DNA from: Mucilaginibacter limnophilus
Lineage (GTDB): Bacteria; Bacteroidota; Bacteroidia; Sphingobacteriales; Sphingobacteriaceae
Length of the DNA stretch: 64,000 bases
Direction: 5' to 3'
Assembly (NCBI RefSeq): GCF_004005815.1
Contig: NZ_SACK01000002.1
Coordinates: 958,389 to 1,022,388 of the forward strand
A program made the translations under genes and the position numbers. Under the pieces are notes generated by a model. It was not told where the DNA came from. It saw nothing but the letters and a program-made list of their open reading frames with translations, and ran no database searches. Shown here piece after piece: positions 26,480 through 36,388 of this stretch (positions within the stretch are counted from its first letter, which is position 1; each line of letters starts with the position of its first letter).

Positions 26480-29400
26480 TCAGTGAAAGTTCCGTCCCTT
26501 ATGAAAGGCATCCGCCGGCTTGGTCGTCTCGTCCCCGCGCGTCAGGGTCTGCGGCAGATCTGCTGCTGTAGTCAGGGTGCTAAGCAAAGCCGTCAGGTTG
26601 AAACATTGTCGTACCACCAGGTGTTTTACGCCATTGGCGACCTGTAATTTACCTGCGACCATCAATAACTTGGATTGTACAATTTCTTTTCTATAGCGAT
26701 CAAACAAAGCTTGCCAGACCACTACGTTTGCTGAGCCGGTCTCATCTTCCAGCGTCATGAACAAAACGCCTTTGGCCGTTCCCGGCCGTTGCCGCACGGT
26801 GATCAGCCCGGCCAGCCGCACGAAATCGCCGTCCTTGTAGTGTTCCAGGTCACGCACCCGTACGTTTCCTAAACGCGTTAACTGGCTGCGCAATAAACCT
26901 ACGGGATGGTCTTTCAGCGACAGGCCGGTCGAAACGTAATCCTGCACGACATGCTCGCCGCGCGTCATCAGCGGCAGGGGCACCGAATTTTCCAAAACCG
27001 TTTCTGATACCTGCCCGTCAAACAGACCAATAGGGCGGTCTGCCAGTGCCGAGATCTCCCAAAGCGCCATGCGCCGGTCAGCGCCCAGGGACCGGAACGC
27101 ATCCGCGTCCGCCAGTTTTTCCAGCGCAGCTTCCGCAACCCCTGCCGCCCGCAACTGGTCGATGTGCTGGTAACCGCCATCCCGCAGGGTGACCAGCGTC
27201 AGCATATCCTCTTCCCGCAGGCCTTTCACTTGCCGGAAACCCAGCCGTACGGCGAAGTATTTTCCGCCTTTTTGTTCCAGCGTGTTATCCCATTCCGAGT
27301 AGTTGACATCCACCGGCAAAACCAGTACGCCATGCCGCTCCGCGTCCTGGACGATCTGCGCCGGCTGGTAAAAACCCATGGGCTGGCTGTTCAGCAGCGC
27401 CGCGCAGAAGACATCCGGGTAATGGCACTTCAGCCAGGAAGAAACGTACACCAACAAAGCGAAGGAGGCAGCATGACTTTCCGGAAAGCCATAGCCCTCA
27501 AAGCCCTGCAGCTGTTTGAATATCCGGCGAGCGAAGGCTTCCTCATACCCACGGGCTGTCATGCCCTCGACCAGCTTCTTTTCATAGATATGCAGCTTGC
27601 CGTTGGCCTTAAAAGAGGCCATGCTGCGGCGCAACTGGTCGGCTTCTCCGGGTGTGAACCCCGCCGCCACAATGGCAATCTCCATAGCCTGTTCCTGAAA
27701 CAAGGGCACACCTAAAGTTCTTTTCAGGATTTTTTCTAACTCAGGTTTTGGGTAGTCAGGATCTTCTTCCTTGTTGCGCCGCCGGAGGTAGGGGTGCACC
27801 ATATCGCCTTGTATCGGCCCCGGCCGGACAATGGCCACTTCGATGACCAGGTCATAAAACTCCCGGGGTTTCAGGCGCGGCAGCATAGACATCTGCGCAC
27901 GGCTTTCGATCTGGAACACGCCGATAGTATCCGCCCGGCAGATCATATCATAAACCTTGGGGTCATCCTGCGGAACGGTTGCCAGCGTCCACTGCTCGCC
28001 ATAATGCTGCAGCACCAGGTCAAACGCTTTGCGGATCATGGTCAGCATACCCAGCCCCAGCACATCTACTTTCAGGATGCGGAGGTCCTCGAGGTCATCT
28101 TTGTTCCATTCCACCTGCGTACGGGCTTCCATGCGCGCGTTCATGACCGGGCACAGATCGGATAGCCTGCCCTCGGTGATCACAAAGCCGCCGGTATGCT
28201 GGCCCAGCTGCCGGGGAAAACCGATCAGCTGGCTGGTTAACTGCAGGACTTTATAAATCAGCGGGTCATTAGGGTTCAGTCCCTGTTCGCGTAACCGCTT
28301 TTCATCAAAGCCTTCCTCGGAAAAGTCCCAGATGGTAGCGCCGATGCGTTTGATGGTGTCTTCGGACAAGCCCATCGCTTTCCCTGTATCCCGGATGGCG
28401 CCTTTGTGCCGTTCCTGCGTCACCGTAGCGACGATGGCGGCCCGGTCACGCCCGTAATCATGGTAAATGAACTGGATGATCTCTTCACGCCGTTCATGCT
28501 CAAAGTCCACATCGATGTCGGGCCATTCGTCACGCGCTTCGGACATAAAGCGGGAAAACAACAGCCTGGATTTATCCGGATTTACGGCGGTGATACCGAG
28601 ACAGAAACAAACAGTGGAGTTCGCCGCCGAACCGCGGCCCTGGTGCAGGATACCCCAGTCCTCAGCCTGCTGCGTATAACGATGAACACGTAAAAAGTAC
28701 CAGGCCAGTTTACGCCCCTCAATAAATTGCAGTTCAAAGACGATCTGTTTCCGGTGCTTTTCGGGTACCGGGTCACCGAAATATTTTTTTGCGCCTTCCC
28801 AGGTCAGTCTTTCCAGCCGCTGCTGGGCAGTCAGGCCATCCACCAGTTTTTCTTCCGGTTCGAGATATGTTAATTCGTCCAATGAAAACGTACAGGAATC
28901 TGCAATAAACAGCGAACGCTCCAACGCGTCCGGGTAAGACCGGAACAGCCGGTACACTTCCTCTATAGGCTTTAAGAACCTTTCGGCATTGGGATGCAGC
29001 TTAAACCCTGCCGTATGGATGGTGCATTTCTCGCGGATACAGGTCAGCACATCCTGTAACTCCCGGCGTTCAGAAAGATGGTAATAGACATCACCTGTCG
29101 CTACCAGGGGAACGCCGGTCTCTGCTAAGCGGAACAGCCGCTTGGCGTCCTGTCCCTGGTAATTAAAGGAGGCGGCCATAAAAAGGGATCTGCCGAACTG
29201 TTTTTTATATTCCGCCAAATCACTGATAAATCCGGGATCCAGCTCAAAACGTGTAGTCAGCTTTTCGGGAGGCACTGCAACTAATAATATGCCCTCGGCA
29301 TGGGTGTAAACATCTTTTTTATACAGCTCGCACTTGCCTTTCTCTGTCCTGAGATTACCCAGCGTGAGCAAAGCGGACAAACGTGCATAGGCAGCATGAT

Positions 29401-29641
29401 CTGTTGGGTAAGCCAGTAAACTGGCACCGTCCATTAAATCCAGGCGGCAGGCCGGTATGAACCGGATGCCGGCTTTTTTTGCTGCCATGTGTGCCCGGAC
29501 GATGCCCGCAAGTGAATTCCGGTCGGTAATGGCGATGGCTGAGTAGCCTAAAGCGGCCGCCTGTCCCACGAGTTCTTCCGGGTGCGAGCCGCCGCGCAAA
29601 AAGCTGAAGTTTGAAGTAACCTGAAGTTCTGAATACTGCAT
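26480..29641 (-). CDS. dnaE2: Error-prone DNA polymerase III alpha subunit DnaE2
   Basis: 1053 aa. N-terminal PHP domain (SNFSFLRGGSHPEELV, AITDRNSLAG), polymerase core with catalytic acidic residues in DEWPDIDVDFEHERRE, beta-binding/HhH region (GFEGYGFPESHAASFALLVY), and a C-terminal OB domain (VRLAGLITVRQRPGTAKGV). Length and motifs fit the DnaE2 (ImuC) branch rather than replicative DnaE. It works with ImuA and ImuB in damage-induced mutagenic translesion synthesis. Last of the imuA-imuB-dnaE2 operon (14 bp after imuB). Confidence 0.93.
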   Translation of the reverse strand: MQYSELQVTSNFSFLRGGSHPEELVGQAAALGYSAIAITDRNSLAGIVRAHMAAKKAGIRFIPACRLDLMDGASLLAYPTDHAAYARLSALLTLGNLRTEKGKCELYKKDVYTHAEGILLVAVPPEKLTTRFELDPGFISDLAEYKKQFGRSLFMAASFNYQGQDAKRLFRLAETGVPLVATGDVYYHLSERRELQDVLTCIREKCTIHTAGFKLHPNAERFLKPIEEVYRLFRSYPDALERSLFIADSCTFSLDELTYLEPEEKLVDGLTAQQRLERLTWEGAKKYFGDPVPEKHRKQIVFELQFIEGRKLAWYFLRVHRYTQQAEDWGILHQGRGSAANSTVCFCLGITAVNPDKSRLLFSRFMSEARDEWPDIDVDFEHERREEIIQFIYHDYGRDRAAIVATVTQERHKGAIRDTGKAMGLSEDTIKRIGATIWDFSEEGFDEKRLREQGLNPNDPLIYKVLQLTSQLIGFPRQLGQHTGGFVITEGRLSDLCPVMNARMEARTQVEWNKDDLEDLRILKVDVLGLGMLTMIRKAFDLVLQHYGEQWTLATVPQDDPKVYDMICRADTIGVFQIESRAQMSMLPRLKPREFYDLVIEVAIVRPGPIQGDMVHPYLRRRNKEEDPDYPKPELEKILKRTLGVPLFQEQAMEIAIVAAGFTPGEADQLRRSMASFKANGKLHIYEKKLVEGMTARGYEEAFARRIFKQLQGFEGYGFPESHAASFALLVYVSSWLKCHYPDVFCAALLNSQPMGFYQPAQIVQDAERHGVLVLPVDVNYSEWDNTLEQKGGKYFAVRLGFRQVKGLREEDMLTLVTLRDGGYQHIDQLRAAGVAEAALEKLADADAFRSLGADRRMALWEISALADRPIGLFDGQVSETVLENSVPLPLMTRGEHVVQDYVSTGLSLKDHPVGLLRSQLTRLGNVRVRDLEHYKDGDFVRLAGLITVRQRPGTAKGVLFMTLEDETGSANVVVWQALFDRYRKEIVQSKLLMVAGKLQVANGVKHLVVRQCFNLTALLSTLTTAADLPQTLTRGDETTKPADAFHKGRNFH

Positions 29642-29655
29642 AAGACGTTGACTGT

Positions 29656-31152
29656 TTAAGCAAAATAACCATGCAAATACCAGCGCGTATCGTTGCCGTC
29701 ATAGTGGCCTGAGCGAAATACCCAGTAGCGCTGTCCGAGATCATCTTCGACCAGGTAATAGTCCCGGTGTTCACCACTGTCCTGCCACCATTCGCGACCG
29801 ATGCGTTCAGGGCCATCCGCTTTAATGACCGTATGCCGTTTACCCTTATGGACAAATACTTTTGGCGGGTGATCCGGAACCAGCGCCATCACCTCGATGG
29901 GTTCCGGCGCCGGTAATAACCGTATCGGCCGCATGACCTGCGGCCAGGCAGTCCCGGGTTGTTCATCCAATGAAGTGGCCAGCCTTACCGAACGTTCCGG
30001 CCAGTAATGTTCAGCGGGCAGGAAACGCCGGATGGCCTGCGCCCCGACGCGCCCTGAGATCCGGTCCAGCAGTTCGGTCAGGGAGGTATCGCCCAGACCC
30101 TTTGCCTCCGCCCAGAGCTGTTCCTGCACGGTCTCCATGGGTTCGACCCGGGTTGCCTCAAGCACGAACAGTTCAATGCCCAGGGCGGGTTCGATCTTGC
30201 TGACCTGTAATTGAAATAAGCGCATCAGGTGGGAAACGCTGTGGGAGCCTTTTGTGGTTGAAATACCCACCTGTAGCTTACGCCCGTCGATACGGTGGCA
30301 TTTCAGGAAAGCTTTGCGCAGGCCCGTGCCTTCGGTTTGTAACCGGGAACATAAAGCGGTCAATAGTTTTTCCATGGCCAGTTCAATACCCGGTGCCGTA
30401 CGGACGGGTTCCAGGCAGGGGAGGCGTTCACTATAGGGCACCGGCGGCACCAACGCTTCCCGGTATTCTTCCACGCGCCCGAGCGCCTGATCAATGCGCA
30501 ATAATAACCCCTGGCCGAAACGCCGCCGTAATACAGATGACGGCAATTGAAGTAGGGGCCCGATGCTACGGAAACCCAACTTCTGTAGCCTGTCCAGTAC
30601 TTCAGGCTCCAGTCGTAAAGCTGCGAGTGGTAAAGGCGAAATCGCCGCTGCCTGGCCGCCGCAGGTCACGATAGGCCGCTTTTGCCCAAATTGAGCGACG
30701 GCCCAGGCTGCACCGATGGTATCGGCAATCGCAGCCCGCGCATCAAAGCCTGAAGAACGAAGTTTCAATACGATGGTGCTCAGGTATTCCCGTTCGCCGC
30801 TCCAAAGATGCGCGCAGCCGGTAATATCCAGGATTAGCTTATCAGGCAGGTCTATGGAAACGATGGGGGTATAGCGGATACAGCCCAGACCCAGCAGCCT
30901 TAATAGTTTAACAGCCTGACCGGGTATTTCGTCCATAACCACCAGGTCGCTGGTCGCGGCCCGTGCATCGGCAACCGCCATGCCGGAAAAGGCACCTTCG
31001 CGTTCGGCCAGATCACTGGCCGCAACAATGACCATGCGGTTCTTGTGCGGAGCGGCGAGCACAAAAGGCACATCTCTCAGTTCAGGCCGGCGCCGCGCCA
31101 GCCCGTCCGTCAGTAAATGCCGGAACCAGATCGCCATAAAACGCTTTTGCAT
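29656..31152 (-). CDS. imuB: ImuB, Y-family polymerase-like protein
   Basis: 498 aa. N-terminal Y-family-like segments (MAIWFRHLLTDGLARRRPEL, SIDLPDKLILDITGCAHLW), HhH region (LRLEPEVLDRLQKLGFRSIG), and a long C-terminal tail containing the usual ImuB WWxDSG-like segment (REWWQDSGEHRDYYLVED). ImuB proteins generally lack catalytic acidic residues and act as adaptor between the beta clamp, ImuA and DnaE2. It lies 3 bp downstream of imuA. Confidence 0.9.
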   Translation of the reverse strand: MQKRFMAIWFRHLLTDGLARRRPELRDVPFVLAAPHKNRMVIVAASDLAEREGAFSGMAVADARAATSDLVVMDEIPGQAVKLLRLLGLGCIRYTPIVSIDLPDKLILDITGCAHLWSGEREYLSTIVLKLRSSGFDARAAIADTIGAAWAVAQFGQKRPIVTCGGQAAAISPLPLAALRLEPEVLDRLQKLGFRSIGPLLQLPSSVLRRRFGQGLLLRIDQALGRVEEYREALVPPVPYSERLPCLEPVRTAPGIELAMEKLLTALCSRLQTEGTGLRKAFLKCHRIDGRKLQVGISTTKGSHSVSHLMRLFQLQVSKIEPALGIELFVLEATRVEPMETVQEQLWAEAKGLGDTSLTELLDRISGRVGAQAIRRFLPAEHYWPERSVRLATSLDEQPGTAWPQVMRPIRLLPAPEPIEVMALVPDHPPKVFVHKGKRHTVIKADGPERIGREWWQDSGEHRDYYLVEDDLGQRYWVFRSGHYDGNDTRWYLHGYFA

Positions 31153-31155
31153 CGC

Positions 31156-31872
31156 TCAACCCACCTGCCTTTCTTCCTGAATACCCATTTCTGTTACCGG
31201 TACGAACCGCCCGTCCTGCCATTCCAGAACCCAGCTGCCTGTCTGCCCGTTCCGGACCTTCAGCAGATCGACCTGCCAGCGCAAAAAGCCCGGGCCTGGT
31301 AATCCATCTAGGTCAGCGCTGGGCAGGGACCGTACCTGCCAGCGTGCAGCACAGGCAGTTGAACCCAGTTTCCCTGCGTTCCGCAGCACAAACCCGGTGA
31401 CCCTGCTGTGTTCCACAGCCAGCTGGAATCGCCGTGACTGCCGGAAATCCATCTCCCGCAGTTCGCAGACCACGGCGCTAAGCCCCGGGCATTTTAATGC
31501 TTCTTCCATGACCCACAGGGTATCCTTGTCATTCATCAGGCTGATAAAGATCACCTGGTGCGGTTCGATACCAAAGGAAGACAGGGCAGGGGCGAACAAA
31601 CGCCGGTCACGGCCGATCCAGACACAGACCCCGCCGGGTGGCATCAATGCGGATAATATACCCGAAACCAGCCCGCCCGAAGCCGCGGCCTGCTCACTGC
31701 TGGCGCAAACCAGTTCGTGCACGCTGCTTTTTGGAAATACACCGTTGGGAAAAACACTTTCCAGCGGTCCCAGTCCAAGCTGCGCACGCTGACCGCTCTG
31801 CGGCGGTTTGTACCCTTCCCATTTCAGGAGATCCTGCCGCAGTTTGCTGATGATGTGTTTGTTTGTTTCCAT
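31156..31872 (-). CDS. imuA: ImuA, RecA-like component of the mutasome
   Basis: 238 aa. The RecA-like core is divergent: SGLVSGILSALMPPGGVCVW occupies the nucleotide-binding area, followed by GIEPHQVIFISLMNDKDTLWVMEEALKC, which is characteristic of ImuA/SulA-like proteins. It supports ImuB and DnaE2 in SOS mutagenesis. First gene of the operon, preceded by a TATGTTTG box. Confidence 0.87.
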   Translation of the reverse strand: METNKHIISKLRQDLLKWEGYKPPQSGQRAQLGLGPLESVFPNGVFPKSSVHELVCASSEQAAASGGLVSGILSALMPPGGVCVWIGRDRRLFAPALSSFGIEPHQVIFISLMNDKDTLWVMEEALKCPGLSAVVCELREMDFRQSRRFQLAVEHSRVTGFVLRNAGKLGSTACAARWQVRSLPSADLDGLPGPGFLRWQVDLLKVRNGQTGSWVLEWQDGRFVPVTEMGIQEERQVG

Positions 31873-31881
31873 GCCGGAATA

Positions 31882-31896
31882 AGTACTACAAACATA
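31882..31896 (-). promoter_or_regulatory. Promoter of the mutasome operon with AGTACT dyad
   Basis: Minus strand TATGTTTG (31896-31889) matches the -7 consensus; AGTACT (31882-31887) is a small palindrome at the expected transcription start. A damage-responsive repressor site is plausible here because such operons are SOS-controlled, but no LexA consensus for this group can be confirmed. Confidence 0.45.
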
Positions 31897-31989
31897 ATGC
31901 TAAAAATATTAGTAAATGAAAAAAAGCTTTAAACAATTTTGAATTGCCTGCCCCGGCAAACCATAACCTGTACAGGCTGTTGGGGATTT

Positions 31990-32290
31990 ATGAATGATCT
32001 GGATCGGTTTATCAAAGCCCAGCAGCACAACTATGCGACCGCGTTGGCGGAAATTCGTAAGGGGCGTAAGCGCACACATTGGATGTGGTATATTTTTCCG
32101 CAGGTGGCCGGGCTTGGTCCCAGCGATATGTCCAAATTTTACGCGATCCGTAATCTGGAACAAGCAAAAGCTTATCTTGCACACCCGGTGCTGGGCAAAC
32201 GACTGACCGGAATCAGCCGGGCTTTGACGAGGTGCTGAAAAATATTATGACGGTAAACGGGATCCGGCCACGCTGGAACTGCTGTTATAA
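31990..32290 (+). pseudogene. DUF1810-family protein gene with internal deletion and frameshifts
   Basis: The first 75 codons read a normal DUF1810 N-terminus (MNDLDRFIKAQQHNYATAL, THWMWYIFPQVAGLG, YAIRNLEQAKAYLAHPVLG). Then the frame breaks near 32220; the family C-terminus continues in other frames as GFDEVLK and KYYDGKRDPATLELLL with a stop at 32290. The middle third (~35 residues) is missing. The protein is therefore dead; DUF1810 function is unknown. Confidence 0.75.
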
Positions 32291-32297
32291 AAACTTT

Positions 32298-32492
32298 TTA
32301 CTGATAATGCTGCGGCGCATATTTGCGGGCGGTCATCAGGATGATGTTCAGGGCGGCAAGGCTAATGATTAACGCGATCATGATAATAGTTTTAAAGGTG
32401 AATACTGAACGAAACAGGCCAAAAAACAGGCCATAAGCCCCTATACGGGCGCTTTTTAAAGTTTGGAAACCCGGCTTGTCATTTATTATCAA
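32298..32492 (-). CDS. Possible small membrane protein
   Basis: 64 aa from a TTG start, or 27 aa from an internal ATG at 32381. A single hydrophobic helix TIIMIALIISLAALNIILM is followed by TARKYAPQHYQ. The ORF lies in a short gap and has plausible composition, but there is no clear ribosome-binding site or known family. It converges with the DUF1810 relic. Confidence 0.3.
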   Translation of the reverse strand: MIINDKPGFQTLKSARIGAYGLFFGLFRSVFTFKTIIMIALIISLAALNIILMTARKYAPQHYQ

Positions 32493-32595
32493 AACCGTAT
32501 TGCACCTAAATATTTGTTAAGAAATTTTTATTGGTCCCCTTACCTAAAACGGGAAACTGTGTCCAGTTCTTTCCCCGTTTTGTACCTTTGCGCAA

Positions 32596-33207
32596 ATGAC
32601 CGTCTCCCTTTCTGCTTTCTCGCTGGTTATCGAAGTGCTGGCAACGATCGCTTTTACTGTTTCGGGCGTGTTCGCCGCGCTGGAAAAAAAGCTGGATGTA
32701 TTTGGCGTCACCATCATCGCCTTTATTACGGCCCTGGGCGGCGGTACGGTACGCGATGTGCTTATCGGCGCGACGCCGGTGGCCTGGATGAAGGATGTCA
32801 ACCTGCTGCTGATCATACTGGGTACGGTCGCTATCACCCTGCTGCTGCGTAAGCACATGGGTAACCTGCACCAGACACTGCTTCTTTTTGACGCCCTTGG
32901 CCTGGGTCTGTTCACGGTGGTCGGTATCCGCAAAGGGCTGGCCATCGACCTTTCGCCCGGTATTTGCGTCGCTTTAGGCACGATCACCGGGTGCTTTGGA
33001 GGCGTAGTGCGGGATATCCTGCTGAACAAGATCCCGACGCTTTTCCAGAAAGAGATCTACGCGACCGCCTGTATCGCCGGCGGTGTGCTGTACCTCATAC
33101 TTATCCGACCTTTCGGCGAGGAGACCGCGGAGGTAACGGCCATCATCACCATCTCACTGATCCGGATCATCGCTTACCGCCGCAAGTGGACGTTGCCGCC
33201 TTTGTAA
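32596..33207 (+). CDS. TRIC-type cation channel (YadS/UPF0126 family)
   Basis: 203 aa, strongly hydrophobic with about seven membrane segments arranged as two related halves. Each half carries the family glycine motif: ALGGGTVRDVLIGATP near residue 45 and GCFGGVVRDILLNKIP near 131. Bacterial TRIC proteins are trimeric monovalent-cation channels. It overlaps nothing and converges with the helicase gene 6 bp away. Confidence 0.9.
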   Translation: MTVSLSAFSLVIEVLATIAFTVSGVFAALEKKLDVFGVTIIAFITALGGGTVRDVLIGATPVAWMKDVNLLLIILGTVAITLLLRKHMGNLHQTLLLFDALGLGLFTVVGIRKGLAIDLSPGICVALGTITGCFGGVVRDILLNKIPTLFQKEIYATACIAGGVLYLILIRPFGEETAEVTAIITISLIRIIAYRRKWTLPPL

Positions 33208-33213
33208 GATTGA

Positions 33214-35187
33214 TCAGAACAAGCTGGCCTGATCGGCTGAGCCGCTGCTTTTACGTTCATATTCGCGTACCAGGGTCAGGATGGCTGCGCCGTAGCGACT
33301 GGTCTTTTCAGGGCCGACTCCCTTAATGCCGCTGAGGTTCTTCAATGAAGCAGGCAGCTTGGCAGCGATGGCGGCAAGGGTTTGTTCGCTAAAAAGCATG
33401 CCGGCCAGTATGCCTTCCTGCTGCGCGGTCCGGTCGCGCCATTCCAGCAGTTTCTCCAGCAGCGCTTCATTTGGCGTCGCGTTAAGCGCTTTAAGATAGG
33501 AATGCACCAGTGGCGGCTTAGCCTGTCTGCGCAATGCAAGCATTTTTTCAGTGGTAAAGGGTTCCGAACGAAAGTTGTCCAGTAACACGATGCGCGTCAT
33601 CAGCCAACGGAGGAGTTTATCTGCCCGACCGGCGAGTTCCTTTGACGTGCCGATAAGCCCTGGCAGTTGTTCATGCAATTTTGCAATGATCGCTTCGAGT
33701 TTTTGATAGAAATAATCAGCCGCCTTTCGGATGCGTTCATCGTCATAAGTTGCCGGATTCATTTTCGCCGCAACCGCTAAGATATCCATTTCCATACCCG
33801 GCAATACGCTTTCCAGCTTACTGCTGTTTTCCCGCAATCCGCTGAAGTTGAAAAGCTCACTCAGCAGGTAATGACGATAGGCCAGCTGGTGCTGTGCCAG
33901 CGTCGTATCATCCGGACGGTGTTTTACGGCTTCTTCATTAAACTTTTTGACCTGCAGGTCACCGATAATATATTGCATGCTGACCGGGCTGCGGAGCACC
34001 AGCCCTTCCAGTGAGCGGCAGCGGCTGAGCGCTACATAAGCTTGCCCGTGCGCAAAGGCGCCACTGACATCAATAATAGCTTTCTCAAAGGTAAGACCCT
34101 GGCTTTTGTGGATGGTGATGGCCCAGGCCAGCCGCAGCGGGATCTGCGCAAAGCTGCCGGCATTGCTTTCGGCCACCTGTTCGCCGGCCATTTCATATTT
34201 GACATTACTCCATTCCAGCGCCTGGACCGCGATCTCCCGGCCCTCCGGCGTCAGGACATGCACCGTATCCGCTTCCAGGCTGGTCACCGTCCCGATCTTG
34301 CCGTTATAATAGCGCTTTTCTGCTGAGCTATCATTTTTGACGAACATGACCTGCGCGCCAATCTTTAACAGTAACGACACTTCGGTAGGATAGCCATCAG
34401 CAGGAAACTCGCCCCGGAGGATTGCTTTGTATTCGACAAGCTCACCGGTCAAAGCTTCCAAAAGCTCTGTATTGATCTGCTGTGCTATCCTGTTATGCGT
34501 GGTCAGGGTGATAAAACCTTCGGTTGACAAAAAGCCCGGAACGAAACGTGTATTCAATTGCGCCAGCTGAGCGGCGGTAAGCGACTGATCACGTATGCCG
34601 TTCAGGATATCTACAAAAACTGGGTCGCTCTGCCTGTACACTTTCTCCAGCTCGATACGAACAAAAGCGCTGCGTCGCATCACCAGGCTGCTGAAAAAAT
34701 ACGGCGTAGCATAATAGGAGCGGAGCAAGGTCCATTCCTCGTCGCGGATGATCGGGCTAAGCTGCGCCAGATCTCCGATCATTAACAGCTGCACCCCGCC
34801 GAAGGCGTGGTTGTTGCCACGGAGACTGCGCAGGATGGTATCAAGTTGGTCAAGTACATCAGGTCGAACCATACTGATCTCATCCATGACCAGCAGTTCC
34901 ATATTTTGCAGGAGCTCATGTTTCTCCGGATTGTAATGCAGCTCGGGGCCTTCACTGCACGGCAACAACGGCCCGAAAGGCAGCTGAAAAAGCGAGTGGA
35001 TGGTCATGCCGCCGGCATTGATCGCCGCCATACCGGTTGGCGCAACGATGACCAGTTTCTTTTTTGTTTCCTGCCTGAGCTGCCGTAGAAAGGTCGTCTT
35101 GCCTGTTCCGGCTTTGCCAGTCAAAAAAACGATCGTGTTCGTGGTATCAGTATAGGCCTGCGCCAGGTCAAGTAAGAGGTTATTCAT
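33214..35187 (-). CDS. Pif1-like DNA helicase with C-terminal HRDC domain
   Basis: 657 aa from MNNLLLDLAQAY; an upstream start at 35241 adds 18 unlikely residues. Walker A FLTGKAGTGKTTFL, the PTGMAAINAGGMTIHSLF motif Ia, Walker B LLVMDEISMVRPD, and the later AITIHKSQGLTFEKA and YVALSRCRSLEGLVL are superfamily 1B (Pif1/RecD-like) motifs. The C-terminus (LSGIKGVGPEKTSRYGAAIL) is an HRDC/HhH DNA-binding module. It unwinds DNA 5' to 3', probably for repair or G-quadruplex resolution. Confidence 0.9.
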   Translation of the reverse strand: MNNLLLDLAQAYTDTTNTIVFLTGKAGTGKTTFLRQLRQETKKKLVIVAPTGMAAINAGGMTIHSLFQLPFGPLLPCSEGPELHYNPEKHELLQNMELLVMDEISMVRPDVLDQLDTILRSLRGNNHAFGGVQLLMIGDLAQLSPIIRDEEWTLLRSYYATPYFFSSLVMRRSAFVRIELEKVYRQSDPVFVDILNGIRDQSLTAAQLAQLNTRFVPGFLSTEGFITLTTHNRIAQQINTELLEALTGELVEYKAILRGEFPADGYPTEVSLLLKIGAQVMFVKNDSSAEKRYYNGKIGTVTSLEADTVHVLTPEGREIAVQALEWSNVKYEMAGEQVAESNAGSFAQIPLRLAWAITIHKSQGLTFEKAIIDVSGAFAHGQAYVALSRCRSLEGLVLRSPVSMQYIIGDLQVKKFNEEAVKHRPDDTTLAQHQLAYRHYLLSELFNFSGLRENSSKLESVLPGMEMDILAVAAKMNPATYDDERIRKAADYFYQKLEAIIAKLHEQLPGLIGTSKELAGRADKLLRWLMTRIVLLDNFRSEPFTTEKMLALRRQAKPPLVHSYLKALNATPNEALLEKLLEWRDRTAQQEGILAGMLFSEQTLAAIAAKLPASLKNLSGIKGVGPEKTSRYGAAILTLVREYERKSSGSADQASLF

Positions 35188-35279
35188 CTGCAATACAAAA
35201 GTAGGCGCCGGTTTTAAAGTATCTAGTGAATTTTTCCACATTAATCTTCGAGTTAGACAGAAATATTTATTTTCAGCGC

Positions 35280-35519
35280 ATGACCTTATATCAGTTTAAC
35301 TCGCTCAGTCCGAAAGAAAAAGAAATTGCGATGATAAACGGCGAGTTTCTGGCCGATAGGCGGGAGGAAAGCGATACGATAGCGCTTTATGCCGTGTGTA
35401 ATTTTTATGTTGAGGCCTATTATGATAACGCACTAAATGCGGTCACCATGCTGGCGGCTTTCCGGTCAACCGACCGCCTCGGCCCTTATCTTCAGCATAT
35501 CCGAGTGCCTACTTTCTAA
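35280..35519 (+). CDS. Small conserved-type hypothetical protein
   Basis: 79 aa from MTLYQFNSLSPKEKE; the longer start at 35226 lies in the region divergent from the helicase and is less likely. Soluble and helical, with YAVCNFYVEAYYDNALNAV in the middle and a short LQHIRVPTF tail. I associate this N-terminal pattern with a small family common in Sphingobacteriaceae, function unknown. It stands alone. Confidence 0.65.
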   Translation: MTLYQFNSLSPKEKEIAMINGEFLADRREESDTIALYAVCNFYVEAYYDNALNAVTMLAAFRSTDRLGPYLQHIRVPTF

Positions 35520-35614
35520 GAGGCTTTGTGATAGTTTAACGCATAAAATAACTCATCGATAGAATAGACAGGCACGTCGCTTAAACAAAGCCCTGTCCGG
35601 CCCGTTACCCTTAC

Positions 35615-36168
35615 ATGAAGCACATGTTATTTTTCGGCGACAGTCTGACCGAGGGCTTCGGTCTTGCCGATGTCAAAACCGAAGCTTTCCCGGCTCTCAT
35701 TCAAAAGACGCTCCATAAGGAAACTTTGACTACGAGGTGGTCAATGCCGGTTTAAGCGGAGATACATCAGGCGGGGGAGTGTCAAGAATCGACTACTGGC
35801 TGAACCGTCCTGTCGATGTATTTGTGCTGGAACTTGGCATCAATGATGCCCTGCGCGGTATCCGGCCTGCGTTAACCGGACAAAACCTGCAACTGATCAT
35901 CGACAAGGTAAAAATAAAAAATCCTGACGCGCGCCTGGTACTGATGGGCGTGGAACTGCCTGCATTTATCCCGGGAGCCCATGCATCGGCGTTCCGCGGA
36001 ATTTTCAAAACGCTTGCTGACAATAATCACATGGCCTATGTTCCCTTCTTTCTTGAAGGAGTCGCCGGTCAGGGGCACCTGAACATGCGGGACGGCCTGC
36101 ATTCCTACGCGGAAGGTTATAAAGTCATTGCCGGCAAGGTTTGGCCGGTAATCAGGTTGGTATTATGA
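35615..36168 (+). pseudogene. TesA-like SGNH/GDSL esterase with a frameshift
   Basis: From ATG 35615: MKHMLFFGDSLTEGFGLA, containing the catalytic-Ser block GDSLTEG. Near 35722-35735 the frame must change by one base; the downstream frame continues VVNAGLSGDTSGGG (Gly block II), LELGINDALRG (Asn block III), and ends with GLHSYAEGYKVIA, carrying a His in the block V region (MRDGLHS). Every expected block is present across two frames, so a single-base lesion or a sequencing error separates them. Confidence 0.75.
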
Positions 36169-36306
36169 AGGTGCTCCTTTCTTCACGGAAATTCGGCTTT
36201 CACCGCAATAGAAAATCTTGATAATAACCGTTTATTTCTACAACGACAAAACGCAAGTCAACGGTGCATATATTCAATTAGTAGTTAAGATCTGTTTGCC
36301 AAGCTG

Positions 36307-36388
36307 AAAGTGCTTTATTATGCACTTTATTTCGCTTTTAAGAAATCATATGACTATTTTTGAATAAAATAGAGCATTATAGTGCACT
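36307..36388 (+). promoter_or_regulatory. Inverted-repeat operators before the hip operon
   Basis: AAAGTGC (36307-36313) and GCACTTT (36322-36328) form a dyad with an 8-bp spacer. AGTGCACT (36381-36388), a palindrome with the same core, overlaps the first codons of the HTH gene. HipB-type antitoxins repress their own operons through such repeats. Confidence 0.5.

Noticed and set aside
24780..26480. Complete insertion sequence with terminal inverted repeats
   Set aside because: The transposase is clear, but no inverted ends or target duplications could be found on either side.
31909..32184. Minus-strand 91-aa frame
   Set aside because: It is antisense to the DUF1810 reading frame, whose family match is clear.
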